A stretch of 64,000 bases of DNA from Rheinheimera sp. (GTDB lineage: Bacteria; Pseudomonadota; Gammaproteobacteria; Enterobacterales; Alteromonadaceae), in NCBI RefSeq assembly GCF_030690345.1, contig NZ_JAUYGV010000008.1, positions 622,433 to 686,432 on the forward strand, read 5' to 3'. The notes beneath the pieces were generated by a model. It did no database searches. It saw only the letters and a program-made list of their open reading frames with translations, and had not been told where the DNA came from. The translations under genes and the position numbers were made by a program. This document shows, piece after piece, positions 52,875 through 60,291 of the stretch. Position 1 is the first letter of the stretch, and the number at the start of each line of letters is the position of its first letter.

Positions 52875-53243
52875 TTACTCTCCTTTAATGGCTTTATGTA
52901 AGCCACTTACTTTCATGTTCATAAAGGTCAGGCTGGTTTGAAAATCCATGCTGTTGGCAGCAAAGTTGGCCTGCTCTATATTCAGCTCGGCGGTATTGCC
53001 ATCAGCCGCCGGTTGGTACGGCGTGCGGTACATTAACTGATGGCCGCTTTCGGCCGCCGCATAGGGCCGCGCCTTGCCCTGCTCAACACCGTAGGCCACA
53101 TCCTGCATCACTTGCTTATAGTCGATGTCACGTGCCTTAAAGCCCGGCGTATCGACATTGGCCAGATTGCCTGCAATAATTTCTGCTCTGTCCAGCCGCA
53201 GCTGCAACGAAAAAGGGTGTACACCGAGCGCTTTATCAAACAT
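52875..53243 (-). CDS. flgB: FlgB, proximal rod protein (lateral)
   Basis: A 122-residue rod protein: LGVHPFSLQLRLDRAEIIAGNLANVDTPGFKARDIDYKQVM at the N terminus and ANFAANSMDFQTSLTFMNMKVSGLHKAIKGE at the end. First gene of the flgBCDEFGHIJKL operon, driven by a sigma-54 promoter about 50 bases upstream, and divergent from flgA. Confidence 0.96.
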   Translation of the reverse strand: MFDKALGVHPFSLQLRLDRAEIIAGNLANVDTPGFKARDIDYKQVMQDVAYGVEQGKARPYAAAESGHQLMYRTPYQPAADGNTAELNIEQANFAANSMDFQTSLTFMNMKVSGLHKAIKGE

Positions 53244-53291
53244 ATTCCGGATGACCTCATAACACAGGTTGTCATTAGCTACGGTTGCTAT

Positions 53292-53307
53292 TACAAGCTC
53301 TGTGCCA
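53292..53307 (-). promoter_or_regulatory. Sigma-54 promoter of the flgB operon
   Basis: The minus strand reads TGGCACAGAGCTTGTA, close to TGGCACGNNNNTTGCA with correct ten-base spacing between GG and the -12 element (GT in place of GC). The predicted RNA start is near 53282, about 40 bases before the flgB ATG. Confidence 0.75.
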
Positions 53308-53330
53308 CAATTAAAAAGCGATATTTATTA

Positions 53331-54104
53331 ATGATTTACAATATAAACAGCCTGTTTTTCCGCCATAAAGCGGAAGCAACACTTCCGCAGCGGAAGCGCG
53401 GCACTTTCCCGGCCCTGCTGCTGCTTCCGCTGTTAGCCTGGTTCAGCACCGGCACGGTTGCCGCCGCCGGCATTGAGCAACAATTGCAGCAGCATATTGA
53501 GCAAGAGTTAGCGCAGTATCTGCAGCAGTTGGGCGTGCGCGCGCAGCAGCAGGATATTCAGCTGATGCTGCCGGGTGGCCTGGCAGATAACCACTGCGAT
53601 AATGTGCAAATCTCCAGACGGCAACAGCAAGAGCCGCCGTTGGGCCGCGTAAGTTACACCCTGAGTTGCGACAGCCCGCAGCGCTGGCAAAGCCGCGCCA
53701 CTGCCAAAGTCGCCTTGTGGCTGGAACTGGTGGTAGCCAGCCGCACGCTGGAGCGCGATGAAGTGCTGAACGACACTATGCTGACCACGAAAAGCCTGGA
53801 TATTGCCAGCCTGCGCCATGGCCTGGAGTTTGACAGCAGCGCGCTGTTTGGTATGACGGTAAAGCGCCGCATTGATGCCGGCAGCCCGGTAAGCCGGCAT
53901 TTGCTGCAAGCGGCCTGGTTGGTGCAAAAAGGCGCGCAGGTAACGCTGCAATTCAGCGGTGACGGCTTTGCTGTCAGCACCAAAGGGCTGGCGCTGAGCA
54001 ATGGCCAATTGGGTGAAAAAATCAGTGTGCAGAACCTCAGCTCCGGCAAGGTGATTGACGCCATTGTCATAGCGGAAGATTTAGTTGAAACCGGGCATAA
54101 ATAA
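53331..54104 (+). CDS. flgA: FlgA, P-ring assembly chaperone (lateral)
   Basis: A 257-residue periplasmic protein taken from the ATG at 53331. The frame stays open back to 53040, but that part overlaps flgB in antisense and precedes the signal sequence. The hydrophobic core FPALLLLPLLAWFSTGTVAAAG is a signal peptide with a long basic N-region. The C-terminal SAF/ChapFlgA domain is clear (VASRTLERDEVLNDTMLTTKSLD, RRIDAGSPVSRHLLQAAWLVQKGAQVTLQFSG, NLSSGKVIDAIVI). It chaperones FlgI. No good ribosome site precedes the ATG, and the putative LafK palindrome falls inside the first codons, so the true start is uncertain. Confidence 0.88.
   Translation: MIYNINSLFFRHKAEATLPQRKRGTFPALLLLPLLAWFSTGTVAAAGIEQQLQQHIEQELAQYLQQLGVRAQQQDIQLMLPGGLADNHCDNVQISRRQQQEPPLGRVSYTLSCDSPQRWQSRATAKVALWLELVVASRTLERDEVLNDTMLTTKSLDIASLRHGLEFDSSALFGMTVKRRIDAGSPVSRHLLQAAWLVQKGAQVTLQFSGDGFAVSTKGLALSNGQLGEKISVQNLSSGKVIDAIVIAEDLVETGHK
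53369..53398. promoter_or_regulatory. Putative LafK enhancer palindrome (flgB side)
   Basis: GCGGAAG-CAACA-CTTCCGC (53370-53388) followed by another GCGGAAGCG half-site. The block of 21 bases starting at 53369 is identical to the minus strand of the site at 39000-39020. It lies about 62 bases upstream of the -24 element of the flgB sigma-54 promoter, the right distance for an enhancer, and within the 5' end of flgA. Confidence 0.7.
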
Positions 54105-54107
54105 ATT

Positions 54108-54134
54108 TAAGTCGGCGGGCGTTACTGCCGCTTT
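54108..54134 (+). promoter_or_regulatory. Candidate sigma-28 promoter of flgM
   Basis: TAAG (54108-54111), exactly 15 bases, then GCCGCTTT (54127-54134), about 35 bases before the flgM ATG. The -35 and the GCCG core fit sigma-28 sites, the last half of the -10 does not. Autoregulated late expression of flgM would be normal. Confidence 0.35.
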
Positions 54135-54168
54135 AGATCAATAAGAGTAAGTTAGCGGAACTACAGCC

Positions 54169-54462
54169 ATGCAAATTGAACCCAAAAACACCCTGCAGGT
54201 AAACCCGGTTAACCGGCTGCAGAACGAGCAACAACCCACTGCGCAAACCACGCCCACCGTGGTTAGCGCTAACAGCGATGCGCCGGTAAGCCAGGTCAGT
54301 GCTTTTAGCCACGCCATGGCCGAAAGCTATAAGTCCTTGTCTGAGCACGATAGTGTCGATATGGCCAAAGTGCAGCAGTTAAAACTGGCCATTGCCAACG
54401 GCGAGCTGAAACTGGATGACGACGCCATTGTCAGTGCCATGCTGGAAATGCATAAACGATGA
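54169..54462 (+). CDS. flgM: FlgM, anti-sigma-28 factor (lateral)
   Basis: A 97-residue protein with a disordered N-terminal half and a conserved C-terminal sigma-binding region (VDMAKVQQLKLAIANGELKLDDDAIVSAMLEMH). It holds LafS inactive until exported through the finished hook. It follows flgA by 64 bases and overlaps flgN (ATGA). Confidence 0.93.
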   Translation: MQIEPKNTLQVNPVNRLQNEQQPTAQTTPTVVSANSDAPVSQVSAFSHAMAESYKSLSEHDSVDMAKVQQLKLAIANGELKLDDDAIVSAMLEMHKR

Positions 54463-54890
54463 GTGCGCAGCTGCTGAAGCAATTTATCAGCAGCCTGCAA
54501 CAGGACGTGCAGCGGCTGGACCAGCTGAGTCAGTTGCTTGATCAGCAATACGAGCTGATGAGCCGGCGCAGTACTGAACAGCTGGAGCAGCTGAATCAAC
54601 ACACCCTGCAACTGATGGCGGCGCTGGAGCTAAACCATGCTGAACGTGACCAACTGTTGCAGCAGTTTGGTCTGCAGCACAACCGCGACGGCATGCACAG
54701 CTTAGTTAGACGGCTGCCGGCCAGTGTGCAACAAGGTACACGCCAGTTGTTGCAAGAGCTGACACTAAAAGCACGGCTCTGCCATGCCCAGAATGAAAAA
54801 AGCGGTAAACTGCTGGCATCACAGCGCCAGTTAATGCAAAAACTTACCGGGATGCACAGCCGTACCAGCTACCCCGCCATGCCGCTGTAA
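54459..54890 (+). CDS. flgN: FlgN, export chaperone for FlgK and FlgL (lateral)
   Basis: A 143-residue helical protein: FISSLQQDVQRLDQLSQLLDQQYELMSRRSTEQLEQLNQHTLQLMAAL forms the long N-terminal coiled coil, with C-terminal RLCHAQNEKSGKLLASQRQLMQKLTG. It delivers hook-filament junction proteins. It is translationally coupled to flgM. Confidence 0.92.
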   Translation: MSAQLLKQFISSLQQDVQRLDQLSQLLDQQYELMSRRSTEQLEQLNQHTLQLMAALELNHAERDQLLQQFGLQHNRDGMHSLVRRLPASVQQGTRQLLQELTLKARLCHAQNEKSGKLLASQRQLMQKLTGMHSRTSYPAMPL

Positions 54891-54926
54891 CTGCAGCGCG
54901 CGGTTTATTACAGGAAGCCAAAAGCT

Positions 54927-55376
54927 ATGTTCTCTGCCAAAACAGACGGCGTAAAAGCCAGTCCGAAAAATGCTACCTTAATTTCCCAGGGTTGTGAGCT
55001 CGAAGGCGAGCTGATCCTCGATTGTCATATGCAAATTGATGGCCAGCTGCTGGGGCAAATCCGCTGCAGCCATTCGGTTACCGTAAGCCAACCGGGCCGG
55101 GTAAAGGGCAAAATTTACGCCGACCATATTATTATTAAAGGCCGCGCTGAAGGTGAGTTTTATGCCGACCGTGTCGAGATCCTGCAATCCGGTCTGGTCA
55201 GTGGCACCATTTACAGCGATAATCTCAGCATTGAGCAAGGCGGCCGCTTTATCGGCGAAATTCATGCGGCCGACAGCCAAAAAGAACTGCGGCTAAAGGA
55301 TAAGGCTGCCGCTGTTGGCAACAACCGTGATGTAAAGGCGTTAAATGTCGCCCCTGCAACAGGCGCTGCCGGCTAA
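54927..55376 (+). CDS. Bactofilin
   Basis: A 149-residue protein whose central 100 residues form the bactofilin (DUF583) beta-helix: TLISQGCELEGELILDCHMQIDGQLLGQIRCSHSVTVSQ, KGKIYADHIIIKGRAEGEFYADRVEI and GRFIGEIHA. Short unstructured ends flank it. Bactofilins polymerise without nucleotide and act as membrane-linked scaffolds for envelope or appendage assembly; in Bacillus subtilis, bactofilins are needed for flagellar assembly. It lies 36 bases after flgN, apparently in the same operon, so a scaffold role for lateral flagella is plausible (inference). Confidence 0.88.
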   Translation: MFSAKTDGVKASPKNATLISQGCELEGELILDCHMQIDGQLLGQIRCSHSVTVSQPGRVKGKIYADHIIIKGRAEGEFYADRVEILQSGLVSGTIYSDNLSIEQGGRFIGEIHAADSQKELRLKDKAAAVGNNRDVKALNVAPATGAAG

Positions 55377-55400
55377 ACCCTTCCCGCTATTGAGGTTCAG

Positions 55401-56600
55401 GTGCATCTTTTTGTTTTATTGCCGCTATTGCTGCTGATGTTACTGCAATGGATGCTGCCTGAACTGATGCTCACGTTCAGCGCGGCTTTTCCGCTACTTA
55501 TTTACGCCATGTTATGCCTTACCGGCTTGCTCGCCAGCCTGATGCGGCAATGGAACTGGCTGTACACCCTCAGCTTATTAACCAGCCACTATTGGGTGGT
55601 ACAAAGCGCACTGCAACAATCGCTGAGCAACGCCGACACTGCTGCCATTGCCGTGGTGCTGCCGTTGGCGTTTACGGCGATAATGCTGTTACTGCAACTG
55701 CAAAATAAACCCCAGCTGCCTACCGCACGCGGCATTATGTTACTGCTGCTTACCCTGCTGGCACCGGTGGCCATACTGCTGCTGCCATTGGCCGGCTTTT
55801 TAGCCAGCTCCGGCTTACCGGCGGCATTTTTACAACCGGTAAGCCCAACATTGCTGTTTAGCTGGGGCCAGTTATGGTGGATGGCGGTGGTCGCCGCCTG
55901 CTGGCTTGGCCTGCTGAACTTTTACTCTGCCGGCAGCCAGCGTTGGGGCCAGTTTGCCGCCTGGTTGGCCATTATGCTGTTTTACCTGACGATACAACAA
56001 TCGCATATGTCCGGCTGGATGACCCTGGCCGCCTGCTTTGCTTTGTTATTCAGCTTAGCCAGCCAAATGCTGCAACTGGCTTACATCGACGAGCTAACCC
56101 AATTGCCGCAACGCCGCGCTTTGTTAAGCCACTTAAGCCGGCTGGGCCGGCGCAGTGCCGTGGTGATGCTGGATGTGGATCACTTTAAAAAGTTTAACGA
56201 CACCTGGGGCCACGATGTCGGCGACCAGGTATTAAAGCTGCTGGGCGCAGTGCTGGGCAGCGAGCGCGGCGTAAAAGCCTATCGCTACGGCGGCGAAGAA
56301 TTTACCCTGGTGTTTAGCCACAACAACAAAGACACCCTGGCAGAAAAGCTGGAGCAGGTACGCGCCGCAGTAGCGGGCTATCCGCTGGTGATCCGCCAGC
56401 AAACGCGGCCAAAAGACAGCAGCGAAGGCAAGCAACAACGCGGTAAAGACGCCGGCAGCAAAACCGTGCACATTACCATTAGCCTGGGCTGTGCCATCCG
56501 CCAAAGCGGCGAAAGCACCACGGCCCTGCTGAAACGCGCCGACGAAGCGCTGTATAGCGCGAAAAAAGCCGGCCGTAATCAGGTAGCTTTTGCACGCTGA
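55401..56600 (+). CDS. Membrane diguanylate cyclase without I-site
   Basis: A 399-residue protein with GTG start 24 bases after the bactofilin. About six to seven hydrophobic segments fill residues 1-215, followed by a GGDEF domain (about 230-395). Metal and substrate residues are present: VVMLDVDHFKKFNDTWGHDVGD and the active-site RYGGEEFTLVF. The RxxD product-inhibition site expected five residues before GGEEF is missing (ERGVKAYRYGGEEF). A basic, charged insertion follows (KDSSEGKQQRGKDAGSK). It should make c-di-GMP from GTP at the inner membrane without I-site feedback, near a riboswitch and a PilZ protein that could read it. Confidence 0.9.
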   Translation: MHLFVLLPLLLLMLLQWMLPELMLTFSAAFPLLIYAMLCLTGLLASLMRQWNWLYTLSLLTSHYWVVQSALQQSLSNADTAAIAVVLPLAFTAIMLLLQLQNKPQLPTARGIMLLLLTLLAPVAILLLPLAGFLASSGLPAAFLQPVSPTLLFSWGQLWWMAVVAACWLGLLNFYSAGSQRWGQFAAWLAIMLFYLTIQQSHMSGWMTLAACFALLFSLASQMLQLAYIDELTQLPQRRALLSHLSRLGRRSAVVMLDVDHFKKFNDTWGHDVGDQVLKLLGAVLGSERGVKAYRYGGEEFTLVFSHNNKDTLAEKLEQVRAAVAGYPLVIRQQTRPKDSSEGKQQRGKDAGSKTVHITISLGCAIRQSGESTTALLKRADEALYSAKKAGRNQVAFAR

Positions 56601-56603
56601 ACC

Positions 56604-56620
56604 GGCCGTTAGCAACGGCC
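56604..56620 (+). terminator. Hairpin after the diguanylate cyclase gene
   Basis: GGCCGTT (56604-56610) pairs with AACGGCC (56614-56620) around a 3-base loop, four bases past the stop codon. No T run follows, so it is a weak terminator candidate ending the flgA-flgM-flgN-bactofilin-cyclase unit. Confidence 0.4.
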
Positions 56621-56701
56621 AGATTAGGTTAGGCCGAAGCTGTTAAGTTATGTTAAAATTGCTGCCGTATTAAGCAGATAACATGGTTAAGAGACAGCAA
56701 G

Positions 56702-57319
56702 ATGGTTAGACGTACTAAAGCCGAAGCCGAGAGCACCCGGGCAGCTATTTTAGATGCGGCAGAGGTGTTGTTTTTTCAGCATGGTGTGTCGCGCACGACG
56801 TTGGAAAAAATTGCTGTGGCGGCCAATGTTACCCGCGGTGCCATTTACTGGCATTTTCAAAATAAAGCGGATTTATTCAATGCCATGCTGGAGCGGGTGC
56901 GCTTGCCGTTTCAAACTATGTTAACTGAAATAGATAACGACACCAGCGCAGAGCCATTTGCGCAGTTGCAGCAGTTATTTACCAATGGCCTGCAACTGAT
57001 TGCCGCCAGTGAACAAAAACAACGCGTGCTGACTATAGTGTTTCACCGCTGTGAATATATCGACGAGCTAAACCCCGCCGTAACCAAACAAGATGAATTA
57101 GACGAACAAACGGTAGCTGTGATGCAGCGCGCCTTTGAACGTGCCGCCGCGGCCGGTACCTTACGTGACGGTGTGTCGCCAAGGTTAGCGGCAAACGCTA
57201 TGCATATGTATGTTGGCGGTATTATCAGCACCTTCTTATTACGGCCACAGCAGTGCGACCTGCAACAACACGCGGCCGCCTTGATTAATACCATGCTGCA
57301 GGGCCTGATGAAAGCCTGA
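56702..57319 (+). CDS. TetR family repressor, AcrR-like
   Basis: A 205-residue regulator. The N-terminal helix-turn-helix (about 10-57; TRAAILDAAEVLFFQHGVSRTTLEKIAVAANVTRGAIYWHFQNKADLFNAML) is that of AcrR/MtrR-type efflux repressors, and the AcrR C-terminal domain follows (RVLTIVFHRCEYIDELNP). It probably represses the RND pump encoded at 60292-64000, though it is not divergent from acrA as usual: a 2.7-kb secreted-protein gene lies between it and the pump's 3' end. The upstream region must hold its own operator. Confidence 0.87.
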   Translation: MVRRTKAEAESTRAAILDAAEVLFFQHGVSRTTLEKIAVAANVTRGAIYWHFQNKADLFNAMLERVRLPFQTMLTEIDNDTSAEPFAQLQQLFTNGLQLIAASEQKQRVLTIVFHRCEYIDELNPAVTKQDELDEQTVAVMQRAFERAAAAGTLRDGVSPRLAANAMHMYVGGIISTFLLRPQQCDLQQHAAALINTMLQGLMKA

Positions 57320-57501
57320 CGCCTTTATGCGCCGGGTAAGCACTGTTTCTATTTACTTAGTTTTATCAGATTGCTAAGATTCGCCCGCTTTTTAATCATA
57401 TAACTCAACATACAATGGATTGTCTTCCTGTTACCCGCAGCGGTAACAATATATTTCCCTGACTTTCCGAATACAATTACCCCCATTAGGAACTTACATT
57501 G

Positions 57502-60189
57502 ATGCGTAAAACGTTTCTGGCTGGTGTATTTCTGGCAGTATCATCTGTACAGGCAGAGCAACTTGTAACGCCACTTTATGACAGCAGCTCTTATCTGCCG
57601 TCAAAAGAGTATCTGAGTGAGCCAATCAGTTTTCAAACTGCAGCTCAACTTGATGAAGGCATTTTGGCCTATGCCCATAATGTAGCGCGCGGCGACAAGG
57701 TTACTGCGGTAGCCAGTTATCAGGGCATTGCTATCTACGCAACGAAAGATGGTCAATATCAGTTGGTACGCGAAGTAAGTCATGCTGAACTTGGCCTGGA
57801 TACACAAACCTCTGTGGAACAGCTGGAAGTTTCCGCAACAGACAGCTGGGTGCTAATGCTCACTAATGGTGTGGTAACCCTTATCCCGCTGGATCAACAG
57901 TACCAACCTGATCTAACAGCATTAAGCAGTGTAAATACCGGTTATGGCCGCATAGTCATTTCAAATAGCGGCCTTGTAGTGCTGAACAGCGGCTATAACA
58001 TTACGACTTATATCGTAGCCCCGAACAACGGCAAGCTGACGTTGCTCAGCACTTTGCAGCTGGCTGAGTATGCAGAAAATATTGCCCTGGCAAATAACCT
58101 GCTGTTGGTGAGCAAATCAAGCTGGCAAAATGCCAACGAAAACCTGGTGGTGTATAAGTTGGATAATGGCCAGTGGCAGTATGCCGACGGGCATAATATG
58201 ACTCACAATAGTACCAGCTATCAATCTGTCAGTTATATGGCCGTCAACCCAAGCGGTAACCGCATTGTTTACGGTGGCAACAACGTCAGTTATGTGTTGA
58301 ACCTCGACCTTGCCAGTATGCAACTGAGCGAGGAGAACAGTGGTAATAACTTATTCAGCAGCTATTTCGACCAACTGTATTTTGTCGATGATACTACTTT
58401 GTTGCTGAGAAACTACAACCAGCTTCGCTTGCATAACAGTAGCGACCTGCAACAACTAGCCATCGCTGACTTTAACAATGAAATCAATAATATAAACAAT
58501 GTTTCAGTAAGTAGAAACGCAATAACGCTGTTAACTGATACCGGCTTATTACAGTTAGATACTGACACCTTAGCGGTGCAAACCCGCCTGCTGCCAGGTG
58601 AGCAAGATGTGGTGCTGGCGTTTGATCAGTCCAACGGTGTTATACCATTGGACAACGATTACCTGCTGCAGCGTCATAATCAACTGTTCAGGCTGTATAA
58701 ACTTAATCAACAAGGTATACCTGAACTGGTGCAGCTTGCTACTGCGTCAGAATTACTCGGCTACGACGATCACCAATCAACAATAATCAGCCGCAAGCTG
58801 GCAGATGGTCTGTTCGCTATCTTCCAGAGTCACCGATATTCAGTGCTGCAACTGAACAGCCAAACTGATCAGTTGCAATGGCTGAGCAGCGGCATCCTGA
58901 CGGACTACAACGGTTCTTCGCTGTACACCAATTCCCGCAATCTGGCCAGCGTCGGCACTGATCTGCTGATTTCCCGCAATAACACCCTTAATCTGTTCCG
59001 GCTGGGGCAAAATAATCAGTTCAGCTTAGTTAATACTGTGGCCGACGGTGTATCAGGCGTATCAGGTATTGCTCGCATCCAGCTGCTGTTGGCGATAGAA
59101 AACAATATTTATACCGTAAATTCGCAAGAGCAAATTATCAGCCACTTTACTATTGTGGATGCTAACTTACAGCAAAACCGGCAGTATCACGGCTTCTCTT
59201 TACCTGCACCGGACAGCTACTACCTGCATAACGATCTGTTGACATTAAGCAACGGCAACTATCTGCAAAGCTACCGCGTAGCGCCAAGCGGTGAGCTGAC
59301 ACTGCTGTCAAACCAGTATCTGCAAACCGATTTCGCCCGCGCAGTTCGTGTGGGTGAACGCTTTGCCGCATCATACGACGGGCATGGGCTGCACCTTATT
59401 GAGCAAGACAGCAACAGCGGTATCTGGTCTGACAGTCTGGATATCAGCAGCCAACAGCTGTATGACGACTACCAGCTGAGCAGTATCATGCTGCTGCCGT
59501 TGGCCGGTAATCTTGGTATCTATGATGCGCAGAACCGCCGCTTAATACGCTTTGCACATAACAGTGCGCCTTATGTCAGCGATGCTGCACAGCTGCAACT
59601 TTTGTTGAATCAAGGCCAACCTTATCAGCTGACGCTGAGCACTGTGGTGCGTGACGAAGAAGATGCGACACTGTCATTCAGCCTGCAAAACGCAGTACCT
59701 GGCGTAAGCATAAGCGATGACGGGCAACTAACCGTTAATGAACAGCAAAGTGCACCCGGTAGCTTTGACGTATTAGCCGCCGACCCTGCCGGCCTGGTAT
59801 CGCGCGCCAGCTTTAACTTCAGTTTGAACATGGCGCCGGTGGCCAAAGCCACACTACCGGTATTCAGCACCACAGCAGGCGATGCTATCCAGTTCGAACT
59901 GGCACAGCATTTTACCGACCCTGAAGGCCAGGCATTGCAATTTGCCCTGGCCTCAACCCAAGCCGGGTTAACCTTGTCCAGCACCGGCTTGCTTACCGGT
60001 ACCCTGAGCAGCGCCGGCGAGTTTAGCTTAAGCGTTAACATCAGCGACTCTACCGGAGCAGTTAGCAACCATACGGTGCAAATCTCAGTAGCCGCTAAGC
60101 CTGAGCAGAGTTCAGGCGGCAGCTTACATTGGTTGTTATTGAGCTTGCTGGCGTGCACTGCGCTTTGCAGAGTAACCAGCCGGCGCTAA
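57502..60189 (+). CDS. Large secreted propeller/cadherin-like protein with GlyGly-CTERM tail
   Basis: An 895-residue protein from the ATG at 57502 (AGGA ten bases upstream; a TTG one codon earlier is in frame). Signal peptide to about residue 20. Residues 25-690 are repeated beta segments (for example GRIVISNSGLVVLNSGYN, GNRIVYGGNNVSYVLNLD) like a beta-propeller. Two dystroglycan/He_PIG-type Ig-like modules follow (about 700-860; DPEGQALQFALASTQAGLTLSS). The end SSGGSLHWLLLSLL plus a basic tail (SRR) is a GlyGly-CTERM signal, cut by rhombosortase after type II secretion. The product is probably released or surface-attached; its activity is unknown. Confidence 0.8.
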   Translation: MRKTFLAGVFLAVSSVQAEQLVTPLYDSSSYLPSKEYLSEPISFQTAAQLDEGILAYAHNVARGDKVTAVASYQGIAIYATKDGQYQLVREVSHAELGLDTQTSVEQLEVSATDSWVLMLTNGVVTLIPLDQQYQPDLTALSSVNTGYGRIVISNSGLVVLNSGYNITTYIVAPNNGKLTLLSTLQLAEYAENIALANNLLLVSKSSWQNANENLVVYKLDNGQWQYADGHNMTHNSTSYQSVSYMAVNPSGNRIVYGGNNVSYVLNLDLASMQLSEENSGNNLFSSYFDQLYFVDDTTLLLRNYNQLRLHNSSDLQQLAIADFNNEINNINNVSVSRNAITLLTDTGLLQLDTDTLAVQTRLLPGEQDVVLAFDQSNGVIPLDNDYLLQRHNQLFRLYKLNQQGIPELVQLATASELLGYDDHQSTIISRKLADGLFAIFQSHRYSVLQLNSQTDQLQWLSSGILTDYNGSSLYTNSRNLASVGTDLLISRNNTLNLFRLGQNNQFSLVNTVADGVSGVSGIARIQLLLAIENNIYTVNSQEQIISHFTIVDANLQQNRQYHGFSLPAPDSYYLHNDLLTLSNGNYLQSYRVAPSGELTLLSNQYLQTDFARAVRVGERFAASYDGHGLHLIEQDSNSGIWSDSLDISSQQLYDDYQLSSIMLLPLAGNLGIYDAQNRRLIRFAHNSAPYVSDAAQLQLLLNQGQPYQLTLSTVVRDEEDATLSFSLQNAVPGVSISDDGQLTVNEQQSAPGSFDVLAADPAGLVSRASFNFSLNMAPVAKATLPVFSTTAGDAIQFELAQHFTDPEGQALQFALASTQAGLTLSSTGLLTGTLSSAGEFSLSVNISDSTGAVSNHTVQISVAAKPEQSSGGSLHWLLLSLLACTALCRVTSRR

Positions 60190-60201
60190 GCCTGCGGGTA
60201 T

Positions 60202-60240
60202 AAAAAAACCGGCAAGTCAGCGTGGGACTGAAATGCCGGT
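60202..60240 (-). terminator. Intrinsic terminator after acrB
   Basis: On the minus strand ACCGGCA and TGCCGGT (60208-60214 and 60234-60240) form a 7-bp stem, extended by inner AGTC/GACT, followed by seven T. It lies about 52 bases past the acrB stop and between convergent genes. Confidence 0.8.
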
Positions 60241-60291
60241 AAGGTACAAACTGTCGGGCAGCGTAGCTGCCCGTAATTTTTCAATAGCCTG

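Noticed and set aside
53040-53330. N-terminal extension of flgA overlapping flgB on the other strand
   Set aside because: It precedes the signal peptide by about 100 residues, overlaps flgB coding sequence and the sigma-54 promoter, and has no family support.
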